A stretch of DNA of 26,559 nt from a virus. The notes below the pieces were generated by a model. It worked only from the letters and a program-made list of their open reading frames with translations, ran no database searches and had not been told where the DNA came from. The translations under genes were made by a program, and so were the position numbers. The stretch's first letter is position 1. Every line of letters begins with the position of its first letter. The stretch is from the IMG/VR virus record IMGVR_UViG_3300040801_005518, positions 1 through 26,559 of that record. One strand, 5' to 3'. Positions 7,742 through 17,162 of the stretch are shown here, piece after piece.

Positions 7742-8425
7742 TTATAATCTAATTTCATTATTTTTCTTTTTATAAACTTCTTTTAGCGCTATTGAATTAT
7801 CCGCTATTTCTTTAATGTTATAACCAGTCAGTCTTGAAACTTTGTCAATAAAATCAAGGCTTATATTTTCGCCCTCAATAATTTTTTTCGCAATCATTTC
7901 GGCTACATATCTCTGTTGTCTTTTATTGGCATTTTCTACAAGTTTCACGGCGTCGGAAAAATTCTCAGATAATATAGTATCAAAATTTTCTTTTGTTAAA
8001 ATTTTTCCGTAAAATTCATCTAATGCATGCATTGTTACGACTTCAGAATCAAGAATCATAAAAACACCATCTTCTAAAAAACTTCGATGATTTTCAATAA
8101 TATAAGCAAGATCCTCATATCGAATTCTTTTTACTTCTCCAAATTTCCTAAACGTATATGGTCGCTGCCCCTGTTTTGCGGTCAAGCAAAGTACATTTGG
8201 GCATAAAGAAATAACTTTAATTCTTGATTCTGGACGAATATCCATTCTGTCGTCTAAGTATCTTTCACGAACAATACTGCCACTTTCACTTTTCTCGGAC
8301 ATTAATTTTTCAATAAAGTTTTTTAATTCCTCAACAGTTTGCTCTAATGTTTCTTGTTTTTTTTCAAGTTCCTTGTAGGATAGTTTTTCACTTACATTAT
8401 GTCTGCTTGGTAAATTCTCACCCAT
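7742..8425 (-). CDS. head-associated protein following the capsid gene, unknown function
   Basis: 227 residues if it starts at the ATG at 8425, preceded by AGGGAAAAAAGGGA. An upstream in-frame TTG (8470) lies inside a stable hairpin and has no ribosome site, so I prefer the ATG. The first ~65 residues are a charged coiled coil (KELEKKQETLEQTVEELKN). A compact domain follows, with RIKVISLCPN and GVFMILDSEV strands, then C-terminal helices. I recognise the general type as commonly next to capsid genes in large low-GC phages but know no function. It may be a head vertex or assembly protein. Confidence 0.65.
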   Translation of the reverse strand: MGENLPSRHNVSEKLSYKELEKKQETLEQTVEELKNFIEKLMSEKSESGSIVRERYLDDRMDIRPESRIKVISLCPNVLCLTAKQGQRPYTFRKFGEVKRIRYEDLAYIIENHRSFLEDGVFMILDSEVVTMHALDEFYGKILTKENFDTILSENFSDAVKLVENANKRQQRYVAEMIAKKIIEGENISLDFIDKVSRLTGYNIKEIADNSIALKEVYKKKNNEIRL

Positions 8426-8457
8426 TTCCCTTTTTTCCCTTTTTTGTGTGTCTTGAA

Positions 8458-8492
8458 ATAGAGTGGGCAAGATTTTAGCTCACCCACTCTAT
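8458..8492 (-). terminator. hairpin after the major capsid gene
   Basis: A 10-bp stem (ATAGAGTGGG pairing with CCCACTCTAT) with a 15-base loop lies 14 bases after the capsid stop codon. On the minus strand it is followed only by TTTC, so the T run is weak. It could be a leaky terminator, an mRNA-stabilising 3' structure or a processing site, helping keep capsid mRNA more abundant than downstream genes. Confidence 0.45.
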
Positions 8493-8505
8493 AATTTTAA
8501 AAATA

Positions 8506-9600
8506 TTACGACAATGTAATTAGGCCACCAAGAGCGTTGGTGGCAACACCTACGCCCCACGCTTTTTGCATGGTAGCGCCCTGTGTAAGATTAGCATTGT
8601 CAAAAGCCCCGTCCGAATATGAAAGCATGCTGCCTTCCAAGCATAACTTAATAATTTTATCGCTAGCGGGCGACAAAATCCAAATTCTATCATCATCAAT
8701 AGCGAGACCGAACTCGGTTGAATAATCAGCAACTTGTGGCATAACCATAACGTCATACCCAAAAGCAACTCGAACAAATCCAACAGTCATATAATCGTCG
8801 CCTAAAGAATAACGATAGTTTGCATCATCGGGTAATACTGTCTGTAACGCCCGTTGAGTTCCAACAATTACTGGCTGTGAATTATTCCATGCCCCAACGC
8901 GTTGGGCTAATCCAACCAGTTCATCTTGTGAATATCCAGAAACCTGCAAGCCGGTATCAGCGGTTGTGTCCGTGGCGTCCATAGCGGTCTTGAATGCATT
9001 ATATGCATCTAAGGCCATTTGAGTTTCAATTGATCGCACAGCCTTTACAATTAATGAAGCAAGCGATTCTTGTCCAGATAGAACCTTATATAAATAAACA
9101 CTAACGGTCATTATATGGTTTTCTGGAATAATTGCTTCTTGCCCTCGGAACTGACGATGGTTTTGCCCAACTCGTTGAGCACGACCACCACGACTTACAA
9201 CAAAGAGATCGCGTGGCTCAATATCAAATGTAAAGCTGTCGCCAAATCCACCAGTACGAACTTCAGTGAACATCCCAATTGAATCAATGATGGTTTGTGG
9301 CAACACCGAATCAATCAATGCACCAACAACAGCAAAAGTTTCGTGTCGAATTAGTGGATGAGTAAACCATTCAGCAACATTGTCGCTGTTCGCGTATCCA
9401 ACGCCCGAACGCTCAATTATTTTCTCCCGTAGCATTTTATTTAAAACAGCATCTTTTTCATCTAAGCTTGCATGTTCATCATAAAACCGCTTTTTCCCTA
9501 TTTTGTTTTCTGCACAATAATGATTCCAATAATCGCTAAATAAATCGAAAAGCTCGGTATCACCATTAGCAAAAGTTATAATGTGATTTTGCAACTTCAT
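8506..9600 (-). CDS. major capsid protein (HK97 fold)
   Basis: 364 residues, ATG start with a strong AAAAGGAGG site. Composition and pattern fit an HK97-fold capsid subunit: an N-terminal helical region, then VLPQTIIDSIGMFTEVRTGG, a long spine-helix region (SIETQMALDAYNAFKTAMD), the PVIVGTQRALQTVLPD loop, a GYDVMVMPQVADY strand and a C-terminal IWILSPASDKIIKLCLEG strand. It follows the protease/scaffold gene and a small head protein, the canonical order. No long N-terminal delta domain is evident beyond ~80 residues, in keeping with a separate scaffold. A stem-loop follows the stop codon. Confidence 0.85.
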   Translation of the reverse strand: MKLQNHIITFANGDTELFDLFSDYWNHYCAENKIGKKRFYDEHASLDEKDAVLNKMLREKIIERSGVGYANSDNVAEWFTHPLIRHETFAVVGALIDSVLPQTIIDSIGMFTEVRTGGFGDSFTFDIEPRDLFVVSRGGRAQRVGQNHRQFRGQEAIIPENHIMTVSVYLYKVLSGQESLASLIVKAVRSIETQMALDAYNAFKTAMDATDTTADTGLQVSGYSQDELVGLAQRVGAWNNSQPVIVGTQRALQTVLPDDANYRYSLGDDYMTVGFVRVAFGYDVMVMPQVADYSTEFGLAIDDDRIWILSPASDKIIKLCLEGSMLSYSDGAFDNANLTQGATMQKAWGVGVATNALGGLITLS

Positions 9601-9632
9601 AATCTTTTATCCTCCTTTTTTATCTAAATACC

Positions 9633-10175
9633 TTACGTTGCCTCATTATAAAGAACTTCAAACTTATAAGCAGTTCTTCGTTGAGAACCCACGGCGCTTC
9701 CGCTACCGTATGGAATATTTGTAGTTTCAATATATTTGAGCGACAATAAAGACCCAGATGGGGCATCTGCCCAAGCGGGCTTAAAGGACGTTACAGCGGA
9801 AACCGCAAAAGCTTTTTCTGCTGTACCCGTTAAACCGTCACCCGTCAGAGTAATAATATCTCCTGCGACTGGTTTAAAGGCATCAAAAACGAATGAAGCA
9901 CTGTTATAAAAATCTTCTGCATCTGGATTAATACCCCGATACTTACTATCTGTTAAAACAATTTCTGGCGATGCAGCCATCCAAAGATCTGTCAAAGATC
10001 CCGTGGTTGGTTGTTTCACTTCAAAAACTTCATCGTAGCCATCAGCGCCTTCGTATTTACTGTACATATAGAACACGTTTCCGTTGTCGACATTAGACGC
10101 ACTAATAACCGAACGATTATAAGAACGAACATTTTCTGCCGCCACATCATTTTGAATTAATATTGCATGAGTCAT
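9633..10175 (-). CDS. putative head decoration or capsid-associated protein
   Basis: 180 residues, ATG start with an ideal AGGAGGTAAA site. The protein is probably beta-rich (GDIITLTGDGLTG, SLLSLKYIET) with no cysteines and no membrane segment. It lies between the protease/scaffold gene and the major capsid gene, a position typical of capsid decoration or stabilisation proteins. I do not recognise the family, so the role is by position and strong translation signal only. Confidence 0.55.
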   Translation of the reverse strand: MTHAILIQNDVAAENVRSYNRSVISASNVDNGNVFYMYSKYEGADGYDEVFEVKQPTTGSLTDLWMAASPEIVLTDSKYRGINPDAEDFYNSASFVFDAFKPVAGDIITLTGDGLTGTAEKAFAVSAVTSFKPAWADAPSGSLLSLKYIETTNIPYGSGSAVGSQRRTAYKFEVLYNEAT

Positions 10176-10190
10176 GTATTTTACCTCCTA

Positions 10191-10931
10191 TTATTTGTCT
10201 AAATTACCTAAGTATTTTTCCCACCGAGAAGTGTGAAGACTTTCTTTTTCGACTAGCCAATTTAAGCCATAACGCTTAATTTCTTCACCGCCTGTTTTTT
10301 CGCTTTCTTTTAATGGGAATTTGTCTAGAGCCTTGGCCTTACTTTGATTTTTCCACTGGTCAATATTGTCCAAGGAAAATTCAGAAGATTCTTCTCTCAT
10401 TTCTATCAGGTCATCTTCTGAAACATTGAATTTTTCGGCAATTTCGCTCAATGTTTTTGATACTTCCATATTAAAATCCCTCTGGTTGATTTTCTCTTTA
10501 AATTCATTGAGCAACTTGTTTTCATTTTTCAAAAATTGATTTGAACCAACTAAAACCTCAAATAATTTTGCAACATCAACCGCGTCGTCAGATAAAAATT
10601 CTTGAACTTCTTCAACAGAAGAAAGAATATCGAAAATAGACTTTAAATCAACAACTGTTTCCTTGTTTGAAAAAACATCTTCATCTTCTTCTGACTCTTC
10701 ATCAGAATCTTCTTCTTCTTCGCTAGAACCTTCATCCTTTTCGAAATCATTATTATCAACTTGATTATCGTCCTGATTATCGACTACATCATCAGCTTCA
10801 CTATTGGCGTCATTATCTACTTCATCATCAATCAATTCCTCTAATGGTTTGTCATCTTTTTCTTGATTCTCAACTATTTCATTTTCAGAATTAATTATTT
10901 TCTTTTGATTTTCAATAAATTCATCCGTCAT
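10191..10931 (-). CDS. scaffold protein from an internal in-frame start
   Basis: Within the protease-scaffold gene an ATG at 10931 (starting MTDEFIENQKK) is preceded by CGGAGGTAAAT, one of the best ribosome sites in the window, and is in the same frame. The product would be 246 residues containing only the acidic stretch and helical C-terminal part, without the protease domain. This is the arrangement known from lambda, where Nu3 scaffold starts inside gene C. The site and frame are seen directly; expression is inferred. Confidence 0.6.
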   Translation of the reverse strand: MTDEFIENQKKIINSENEIVENQEKDDKPLEELIDDEVDNDANSEADDVVDNQDDNQVDNNDFEKDEGSSEEEEDSDEESEEDEDVFSNKETVVDLKSIFDILSSVEEVQEFLSDDAVDVAKLFEVLVGSNQFLKNENKLLNEFKEKINQRDFNMEVSKTLSEIAEKFNVSEDDLIEMREESSEFSLDNIDQWKNQSKAKALDKFPLKESEKTGGEEIKRYGLNWLVEKESLHTSRWEKYLGNLDK

Positions 10932-12101
10932 ATTTACCTCCGTTTCTTTTTTAACCCATTGATTATTTTTAATTTCATGAGTTTTTTTAAAATTTGAAAT
11001 TGCAATCTTCCAAGCAGAATCTTCGGAATCGCCTTTCTGAATCATTGCATCTGCTCTTCTAGCAATAGCATTCATTTGACTTAAACTTAAAGGAGGTTTC
11101 CAGTTTTTCAATGCAGGATTTGCGTTCTCTTTATTTGTATAAGGAAAAGTTATTTTTTCGAAATTATAAAACTGCCATCCGTCAACTTTATTTATTTTAT
11201 GATATAAGTTATAAATCCAATTTTTTCCTTCTTCACCACCGTGTAGAAGATAGCTTATGTATTCTTTTGACGCAACAGAGTTCTTGATATTTACAAATGG
11301 CGTAGAATTAAAAACAGAATAAATAGAATAAATCCATTCAGGTTTTATAAAATCATGTTCTGAAATATAAGTAGCATTTTCTAAGCTTGAATAATCCGCC
11401 CGTCCATATATACTATATAGCCCAAGTCCCTTTTTCGCATTTTTCTTAATTTCTTGCGGAATTGAAAAATCAATGTCATCATAGTCCCAAGAAAACTCTG
11501 AGCGAACATCATCTTTAAATTTTTCAACTTCATCCGAAAAAGATAAAATTTCAATATTTGCACCGGGACTAGCCTCCTGAATGGTGCTTCCCAATATAGT
11601 AATTGCCATATAGGAAAAATCTAACATATTTAAAGAACGGTCTTCTCTTTGGTCAAAATTCAATAATTCCATTTCAACCGAAACAGCCTTTTTTCCTTTA
11701 TCTCTTTCAAAAATAGCCATAACCGTGGGGGCATATCGCTTCCATATTTTTACAACCACATTTAAGGAAAGCCTGCCATCTCCTAGGCGCACAAATTCAG
11801 CTCCATCTGGAAAAACAAATCCCGCTGGACGGCTTTCTTCTGGTTCGGCGTGGCTTCCAAAATCATCACTTTTTTCATCAAAGACATACAATAAAGGCTT
11901 ATAAAAAATTGTCGATGCAGTTTTTTTTAAAACTTCTTCTGAGCAGTACATGTCGTGCCTGTTCCAGCCAGAAGAAAATGCTCTAATTTTTGCAACGGCA
12001 AACTGAGAATCCTCCGTTCTCTTTCCGAAAAGAGCTTGATCACCACCTTTCAGTTCTAAAACTTCGATGTTGTCAACTTCAAACTTTAGATGTTTATTCA
12101 A
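10191..12101 (-). CDS. prohead protease fused to scaffold
   Basis: 636 residues from the TTG at 12101, which has GGGAGGTGA seven bases upstream; an upstream in-frame TTG (12122) would sit before this ribosome site and lacks one of its own. Residues ~1-220 look like a phage capsid maturation protease. H84 in GSHAEPE and S141 in AVSVEMELL, about 57 residues apart, are the likely His/Ser catalytic pair. A middle region follows, including ISNFKKTHEI near ~380. Residues ~413-473 are extremely acidic (long Asp/Glu runs), and the C-terminal third is helical and charged, as in scaffold proteins. The protease would cut scaffold and capsid proteins after head assembly. A second in-frame start at 10931 probably yields free scaffold. 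Confidence 0.7.
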   Translation of the reverse strand: MNKHLKFEVDNIEVLELKGGDQALFGKRTEDSQFAVAKIRAFSSGWNRHDMYCSEEVLKKTASTIFYKPLLYVFDEKSDDFGSHAEPEESRPAGFVFPDGAEFVRLGDGRLSLNVVVKIWKRYAPTVMAIFERDKGKKAVSVEMELLNFDQREDRSLNMLDFSYMAITILGSTIQEASPGANIEILSFSDEVEKFKDDVRSEFSWDYDDIDFSIPQEIKKNAKKGLGLYSIYGRADYSSLENATYISEHDFIKPEWIYSIYSVFNSTPFVNIKNSVASKEYISYLLHGGEEGKNWIYNLYHKINKVDGWQFYNFEKITFPYTNKENANPALKNWKPPLSLSQMNAIARRADAMIQKGDSEDSAWKIAISNFKKTHEIKNNQWVKKETEVNMTDEFIENQKKIINSENEIVENQEKDDKPLEELIDDEVDNDANSEADDVVDNQDDNQVDNNDFEKDEGSSEEEEDSDEESEEDEDVFSNKETVVDLKSIFDILSSVEEVQEFLSDDAVDVAKLFEVLVGSNQFLKNENKLLNEFKEKINQRDFNMEVSKTLSEIAEKFNVSEDDLIEMREESSEFSLDNIDQWKNQSKAKALDKFPLKESEKTGGEEIKRYGLNWLVEKESLHTSRWEKYLGNLDK

Positions 12102-12132
12102 TTTCCGTTCACCTCCCTTCAAAAAGAGAAAC

Positions 12133-12324
12133 TCATAATATACGCTCCAGTATCTTTATACTCCAAGGAATTTTTTCAAGTGCCTCTCTCAATGCTTTCG
12201 TTTTTCTAAAATAATATTTTCCAGATTCAATTGATAAAAGAGGAACTCCGTGATTTTGCAAATATTTTGCCAATATTTTACCACAAACAAAGTTATCTTT
12301 TAGAATTTCGTGATTTCTAATCAT
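12133..12324 (-). CDS. small protein, DUF5659-like
   Basis: 63 residues from the ATG at 12324, chosen because GAGGA lies five bases upstream. An ATG 12 bases earlier (12336) would place that site inside its own first codons. The pattern CGKILAKYLQNHG ... IESGKYYFRKTKAL resembles small phage and plasmid proteins of the DUF5659 type, which I recall as having no known function. It is basic and may bind nucleic acid or another protein. It lies between two head genes, an odd place for a non-structural protein. Confidence 0.5.
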   Translation of the reverse strand: MIRNHEILKDNFVCGKILAKYLQNHGVPLLSIESGKYYFRKTKALREALEKIPWSIKILERIL

Positions 12325-12364
12325 ACATGTCCTCATTTACAATTTTAATTATTAAAAATTGTTT

Positions 12365-12709
12365 TTACATACTTACCCAATAAATTACATCGCCTGTCGC
12401 TAGCGGAGAACCACTACCAGCAGTAATATCTAAAATGCTACCCGAATTAACAACTTTCACGTCTGATATTTGACTTCCAGACATATAGCGCTGAACAATA
12501 AAACCAGCCATGCCTGTTTGCCCAGTTGTTAAAGAAATTGCACTCGCATTAATTTGGGCTTCAGTAACTGTCAAACTTCCACTTGCAAAAGAACTGCCAA
12601 CATTGTCGACCAATGTTTCTGCGTTTTGTAAAACAGTACCACCAGACGCATCTTGCATAGCTCGATTGCTTTTATTGAGTTTTGTTTTTTCTGCATTACT
12701 AATTGTCAT
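12365..12709 (-). CDS. small Ser/Gly-rich protein, possible virion component
   Basis: 114 residues, ATG start with a strong TAGGAGGA site. A helical N-terminus (KTKLNKSNRAMQDA) is followed by a Ser/Gly/Thr-rich, probably beta, region with SGSILDITAGSGSPLATGDVIYW. No cysteines or membrane segment. It directly follows the portal gene. The composition recalls trimeric fibre or spike-like head proteins, but I cannot name a family. The strong ribosome site suggests substantial expression. Confidence 0.55.
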   Translation of the reverse strand: MTISNAEKTKLNKSNRAMQDASGGTVLQNAETLVDNVGSSFASGSLTVTEAQINASAISLTTGQTGMAGFIVQRYMSGSQISDVKVVNSGSILDITAGSGSPLATGDVIYWVSM

Positions 12710-12729
12710 TTTTTCCTCCTATAAATTAA

Positions 12730-14322
12730 TTATCCTTCTGATTTTTCTTCATTACTTCCAGCATCCCTCGTATCTGCACCGGAATCACTTAACCCACCGT
12801 CTTCAACCGTGGGGCGTCCCTCCTGATTTTTTGAGGAAACCTGAGAAGATTTTACAATTGGAGTTAAGTTTTCTACAAATTTATTAGCCCTTGTTTCTTC
12901 AAGCATTCTACGAAAATCAAAAGGATTCATTCCAAGGGCACTGGCATACTTTTGATCCAAAACAATACCACTTTCTGAAAGCTTAGAAACAACATTTAAT
13001 CTCTGTTCTCTATCAATGCTTGTTTCAAATCCCTCAAACATAAATTTAAATTTATATTTATTTGTTTGACGATTAACAATAAACTCTAAAAAATCTTCAA
13101 ATTGATAATAGACAAGTCTAAGCATATTTTGATCAACATCAATACTCGACTTGGTTTCTAAAACATTTTGACGATCAACAGAATAAAGCAAACGACTATT
13201 TATACCAGCGGAGGCTGCACTTGTTTTTAAGTATGAATCAAAAATAGAGTTATTGCCGTCAAAAGAAATTGGTTGGGTATTGACTAATGGCGCAGCCGCA
13301 ACCTTAATGGCACTGGGTAAAGCTGATTGTAAAAGAGCCAAAAACCTCCCTAAATTTTTGGGTGTAATGGCAATATTATCTTTTAACTTTGTAGCCGATT
13401 CTTTCAACATAGGAACTTGACCATAAATAATTTTTGTTGCTTCTGCAATATAAGAATTATGTTGAAGCTCTCTTACTACAGGCTCAAGAACAATGTTGGG
13501 CATTAAGGCAGACAGCAGGGGGACTCTGGCAGCCATTTCTGGGGAAAATTTAAAAGCAATAAAGCCGTCAGTGGGGGATGTTTGTCTCCATAAAGCAAAA
13601 CCGCCCGTTCTTGAATTTATTTTTGCTGAGGGCTTATATTTTTGATTTGGATCTCCTATTTTAGCATACATTTTTTGCATGCTTTCTGGATACATGTCGA
13701 TATCTAATCCGCCCTGTATAAACCATGAAAAATCAAAATCAAATACAAGCCCGTAATCAAAGCGCCCCGTAATTTCACAATATTTTTGGGGAAGCTGTTG
13801 AAACAGATAGCGACTACCCTCTGTTCTCAAGACCCCAAAATAGGCTTCTGACCTAACAAGTTCTTTCATTATTGCCTTAAATTCTTTTTTATAATTAAAT
13901 TTATCAAAAAAGTCACGAACTCTTTGAACGTCTTTTTTATACGTGCCCTTCGAATAGTCTTCTGGTTCTGCATTTACACAAACATAGTTTAAATCAAAAG
14001 ACAATAAATTAGCAAAATAGCCCATAATTCGCTTAAAAAGCATTGAATTTAGCTCAAGCCATTCAGTATAGCCAATTAAATTTTGTTCATTTTGTTTTGG
14101 GTTTTCTAAGGCGGCTTCTATTTTATCTGACGTGTCTTCTAATGGATTCATATTAACGTCTTTGAGCAATGAGTTTGTTAAATATGGAGTATATTGTCCA
14201 AACCCGTTTAGCCTACCTAAAAACCCATAAGCTTCTTGGGCAAAATTAATAACGTCCCAAACCTCTTCTTCTGAAACTAACGCTCCCTCACTGTTATTTT
14301 TTATAATTTTTTCTTCTTCCAC
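12730..14322 (-). CDS. portal protein
   Basis: 530 residues from a GTG start with AAAGGAGG five bases upstream. The order terminase, portal, protease, capsid and the size are those of a siphovirus portal, the dodecameric ring through which DNA enters and leaves the head. Consistent segments are YTEWLELNSMLFKRIMGYF near residue 100, a beta-rich wing region with FDYGLVFDFDFSW, the long helix region EATKIIYGQVPMLKES, and FEDFLEFIVNRQTNKYKF before a Ser/Gly/Glu-rich disordered C-terminus. Portals are poorly conserved and I see no diagnostic motif, so the call relies on order, length and general pattern. Confidence 0.8.
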   Translation of the reverse strand: MEEEKIIKNNSEGALVSEEEVWDVINFAQEAYGFLGRLNGFGQYTPYLTNSLLKDVNMNPLEDTSDKIEAALENPKQNEQNLIGYTEWLELNSMLFKRIMGYFANLLSFDLNYVCVNAEPEDYSKGTYKKDVQRVRDFFDKFNYKKEFKAIMKELVRSEAYFGVLRTEGSRYLFQQLPQKYCEITGRFDYGLVFDFDFSWFIQGGLDIDMYPESMQKMYAKIGDPNQKYKPSAKINSRTGGFALWRQTSPTDGFIAFKFSPEMAARVPLLSALMPNIVLEPVVRELQHNSYIAEATKIIYGQVPMLKESATKLKDNIAITPKNLGRFLALLQSALPSAIKVAAAPLVNTQPISFDGNNSIFDSYLKTSAASAGINSRLLYSVDRQNVLETKSSIDVDQNMLRLVYYQFEDFLEFIVNRQTNKYKFKFMFEGFETSIDREQRLNVVSKLSESGIVLDQKYASALGMNPFDFRRMLEETRANKFVENLTPIVKSSQVSSKNQEGRPTVEDGGLSDSGADTRDAGSNEEKSEG

Positions 14323-14343
14323 ATAGACCTCCTTTCAGGAAAT

Positions 14344-16110
14344 TTAAAGTACAAAGCTATTTGCCATCCAAATTTCTAGTTCATCTTGATTATCGGTTTC
14401 TCTAACAAGATCTTTATCAAAAAATGAAGCAAAGTAATTTGCATAGCTAATTACAGTGTAACGATCTTTCCGAGCGCCAGAATCTTCCGTAAGTTGTATA
14501 TTGCCAGCAAGAAGTTTCATTGATAAATTAATACATTCATTAATTGTCAAAGAAGTCTGTATGTAAGGTGCAAGATACCATGATCGAATAGAGGAATTCT
14601 CCAATATGTTAAACTCTTTTTGATATTTTGACCTTATCAAATATTCTTCTGCCTCTTTTTCATCAACAAGCAAGTTCCACATTTTTTTTTGTAATTTATC
14701 CCGCATATCAACAGCCATCTCAGAATTAATTCTCGGAGTTCCAGATATCGGATAAATTAATGGTAATGCATTTAATCCAACAGTTCTTGTGCTTAGTTCG
14801 TCAATTATTTTTTGACCAAGAGATTCGTGTGGCATAACTGTCAAAGGGGGGTACTCAGTTCCTCTCTGAGGATCTTTTGTAATTTGTCCCAATTCGTCAT
14901 AAATTGCAATACCAGCATTAGCAACATCCAAAATAATATAATCGGCATTAAAATCATGAAAAATTTGTTTGATTCTCAGGCTTTGATTGACTGAACTGGT
15001 TCCAGAATAAGATTCCATATGTACAAGTTCTCGGACATATCCTTTATGAGTGGGCAACAACCGTACTGACCCAGTTATAGCCAAGTCATTTGTTTTTCCA
15101 GCACGAGTAGCAATATCACACGACAAAAGTCTTATTTCACCATCAGATCTAATAATATCAAAAGGATTTCTTCTAGGTGAATAAACATCTTCTCTTTGGG
15201 GATAAAACGCCTGAGTTATTTTTCTTGCAGGTATAAACATGCTTAATTTAAAATAAGCGTCAGCATTTTCCCCCCAAGGAATATTGAAATATTCCTCAAG
15301 TGCTGTAACCTCTCCCATTTTTGAAACTTCGCTGATTATTTGTTTGGGCGTTTTTATACCATGCCGAATTGAAACCGCAAAATCCATAGCAATAAAGCCA
15401 CTATTGCGACCGCGAACCATATCGTATATATTTTTCTTGGTTTCTTCAAACCACCATAAACCCTTGTGGTATGCAGAGGAAATAAATATCTCCCTAGGTT
15501 CTTCCCTTAGATGAGAGTATTCTTTTTTCATTAAGTAGGGTGTTTGTCTGACGTAGGTAAATGGTCTAATAACAGAATCTAATACTGTTTTATCAATTAA
15601 TCTAAATTCTTCATAAATGATAAACGTGGCTCGTTTTCCACGAGCAGAATCTTTACTTGCAACAATTTTTATTTTACTTCCATTATAAAAATCAACTTGC
15701 CACTTATTCATGTTGGTGGTAATATGAGAAATTTCTCTTGCTAAATTATAATGATTAAATGCTAAATCCGTAATTTTATCTTCAACAATAATACCAGCTT
15801 GCTCTTTTGTTGAACTAACAACAACAATTTCTGAATCTGGATATAAGACAGCAATTGCACATGCAAAAACGGCCAACAACCAAGTTTTACCAGACGCACG
15901 ACTACAGATAGAAACAAATGAATCAGATCTACTCATAGCATATATCCATAAAACCTGATACGCGTATAGCTTGATACCAAAATAATGTTCAATAAATCGA
16001 TGAATATTTCGGCGATAATAAGTAACCCAATCAACAATATTGTCTCTTCTTTGTCGCCGAATTTTTTCTGAAGCCGTCAACGCTTTATCTTGGGTCTTTT
16101 TTTTAACCAT
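14344..16110 (-). CDS. terL: terminase large subunit
   Basis: 588 residues, ATG start with AGGAAGGG. This is the ATPase and nuclease of the DNA packaging motor. The ATPase domain shows a Q-motif-like YQ (51-52), Walker A SRASGKT (70-76) and Walker B FIIYEE with the acidic pair E167/E168. The C-terminal RNase H-fold nuclease shows D332 in SCDIA and D395 in IILDVANAG as metal ligands. Length is normal for a complete two-domain terminase. It is followed by the portal and preceded by a probable small subunit. Confidence 0.95.
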   Translation of the reverse strand: MVKKKTQDKALTASEKIRRQRRDNIVDWVTYYRRNIHRFIEHYFGIKLYAYQVLWIYAMSRSDSFVSICSRASGKTWLLAVFACAIAVLYPDSEIVVVSSTKEQAGIIVEDKITDLAFNHYNLAREISHITTNMNKWQVDFYNGSKIKIVASKDSARGKRATFIIYEEFRLIDKTVLDSVIRPFTYVRQTPYLMKKEYSHLREEPREIFISSAYHKGLWWFEETKKNIYDMVRGRNSGFIAMDFAVSIRHGIKTPKQIISEVSKMGEVTALEEYFNIPWGENADAYFKLSMFIPARKITQAFYPQREDVYSPRRNPFDIIRSDGEIRLLSCDIATRAGKTNDLAITGSVRLLPTHKGYVRELVHMESYSGTSSVNQSLRIKQIFHDFNADYIILDVANAGIAIYDELGQITKDPQRGTEYPPLTVMPHESLGQKIIDELSTRTVGLNALPLIYPISGTPRINSEMAVDMRDKLQKKMWNLLVDEKEAEEYLIRSKYQKEFNILENSSIRSWYLAPYIQTSLTINECINLSMKLLAGNIQLTEDSGARKDRYTVISYANYFASFFDKDLVRETDNQDELEIWMANSFVL

Positions 16111-16137
16111 ACTGAACCCTTCCTAGAGTATTATTTT

Positions 16138-17145
16138 TTAATCCTGCAAACTTTCATCATTATCAACAACCCCTTCTTGCATATCGGAAGCTTTTCCAGA
16201 AAAAAGAATTTGATTTTGGTCTTGGGGAACAAGACCAGACAATTCTTCGAGTTGGTCAGTATTAAAATCTCTAGAATCGGTCATAAAATTTTTAATTGAT
16301 CTAACAATGTCTTTTAAATCCTCATCTATCCCATCCATATCACGATATTTTTCTTGATCGCTGTGCCATTCAGCAGGTGTCAATTTTTCAACATCTTTTA
16401 TCCAAGTTCCAAATGTATCTGCACCCCTACTTGTTTTTTGATTTCCTTGTTGGGCAGGAGTCAAAGCCCCGCTTTTCATCATTTCTCGCAATGTTTTCAA
16501 ATCCCCACTAACGGATTGATCTAAAAGCCTTTTTCGTCGAATATCATTTTGAACATAACAAATTTGTTTTATTAAAACCTCTTCTGGGTGAGTGTCACAT
16601 TTTGTAGTTCTTTTCCATTGACTGAATTCCGCCTCCAGATATTCATAATCCGTCATGCTTAAGCCCTTGCCCCACATCTGCTCAAGGTGCTCCTGAGTTT
16701 TTCCCTCATCTATAGTATAAATATCTTCGACGGTCTTACTGGATGGCTCATAAAAAGTATAATCACTTTCACTAATTTCACCAATCTTGCCCCTCTTTAC
16801 GGCAATCAGCTTTCCTTTATAAACACCGAAAACACCATTTACACTATGTCCCTTTTCCTTAAAAGTTTCAAGGTGTTTTTCGGTCGCGGATATAGCTTCT
16901 AAATCAAATTTTACATTCAAGATTCGACACATTTTTAATATTGTCCGCGATAAATCTTGCTCGTCAATATATAACAAGTCGTACAACTCATTTATACAAT
17001 CTTTACAGACACTCATTAAATTATTAGAATCCAATAATTCATCGACAGCAGAATAAAAATTATAAGACATTCTTGTGCGCATACATTTTCGGCAATAATT
17101 TTTTTTTGGCTCAACCTTTTTTTCAACGGGGTTTCTACTTTGCAT
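16138..17145 (-). CDS. zinc-ribbon protein, probable terminase small subunit
   Basis: 335 residues, ATG start with GGAAGTG. An N-terminal zinc site is made by C18/C21 and C47/C50. The middle contains MWGKGLSMTDYEYLEAEFSQW, followed by a helical part, and the C-terminus includes GADTFGTWIKDVEKLTP and an acidic tail. I recall similar proteins immediately upstream of large terminase genes in low-GC phages, annotated as putative small terminase or hypothetical. A small terminase recognises the packaging site on phage DNA. The position supports this; the protein is longer than most small subunits, and the zinc site suggests direct DNA contact. Confidence 0.6.
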   Translation of the reverse strand: MQSRNPVEKKVEPKKNYCRKCMRTRMSYNFYSAVDELLDSNNLMSVCKDCINELYDLLYIDEQDLSRTILKMCRILNVKFDLEAISATEKHLETFKEKGHSVNGVFGVYKGKLIAVKRGKIGEISESDYTFYEPSSKTVEDIYTIDEGKTQEHLEQMWGKGLSMTDYEYLEAEFSQWKRTTKCDTHPEEVLIKQICYVQNDIRRKRLLDQSVSGDLKTLREMMKSGALTPAQQGNQKTSRGADTFGTWIKDVEKLTPAEWHSDQEKYRDMDGIDEDLKDIVRSIKNFMTDSRDFNTDQLEELSGLVPQDQNQILFSGKASDMQEGVVDNDESLQD

Positions 17146-17162
17146 AAAACACTTCCAAATAA

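Noticed and set aside
8426-8470. N-terminal 15 residues from the TTG start at 8470
   Set aside because: The TTG lies within the stem-loop after the capsid gene and has no ribosome site; the ATG at 8425 has a purine-rich site.
10660-10870. The repetitive acid-rich coding tract as a DNA repeat or CRISPR-like array
   Set aside because: It is codon-level repetition of GAA/GAT/GAC within a scaffold protein, with no regular unit or spacers.
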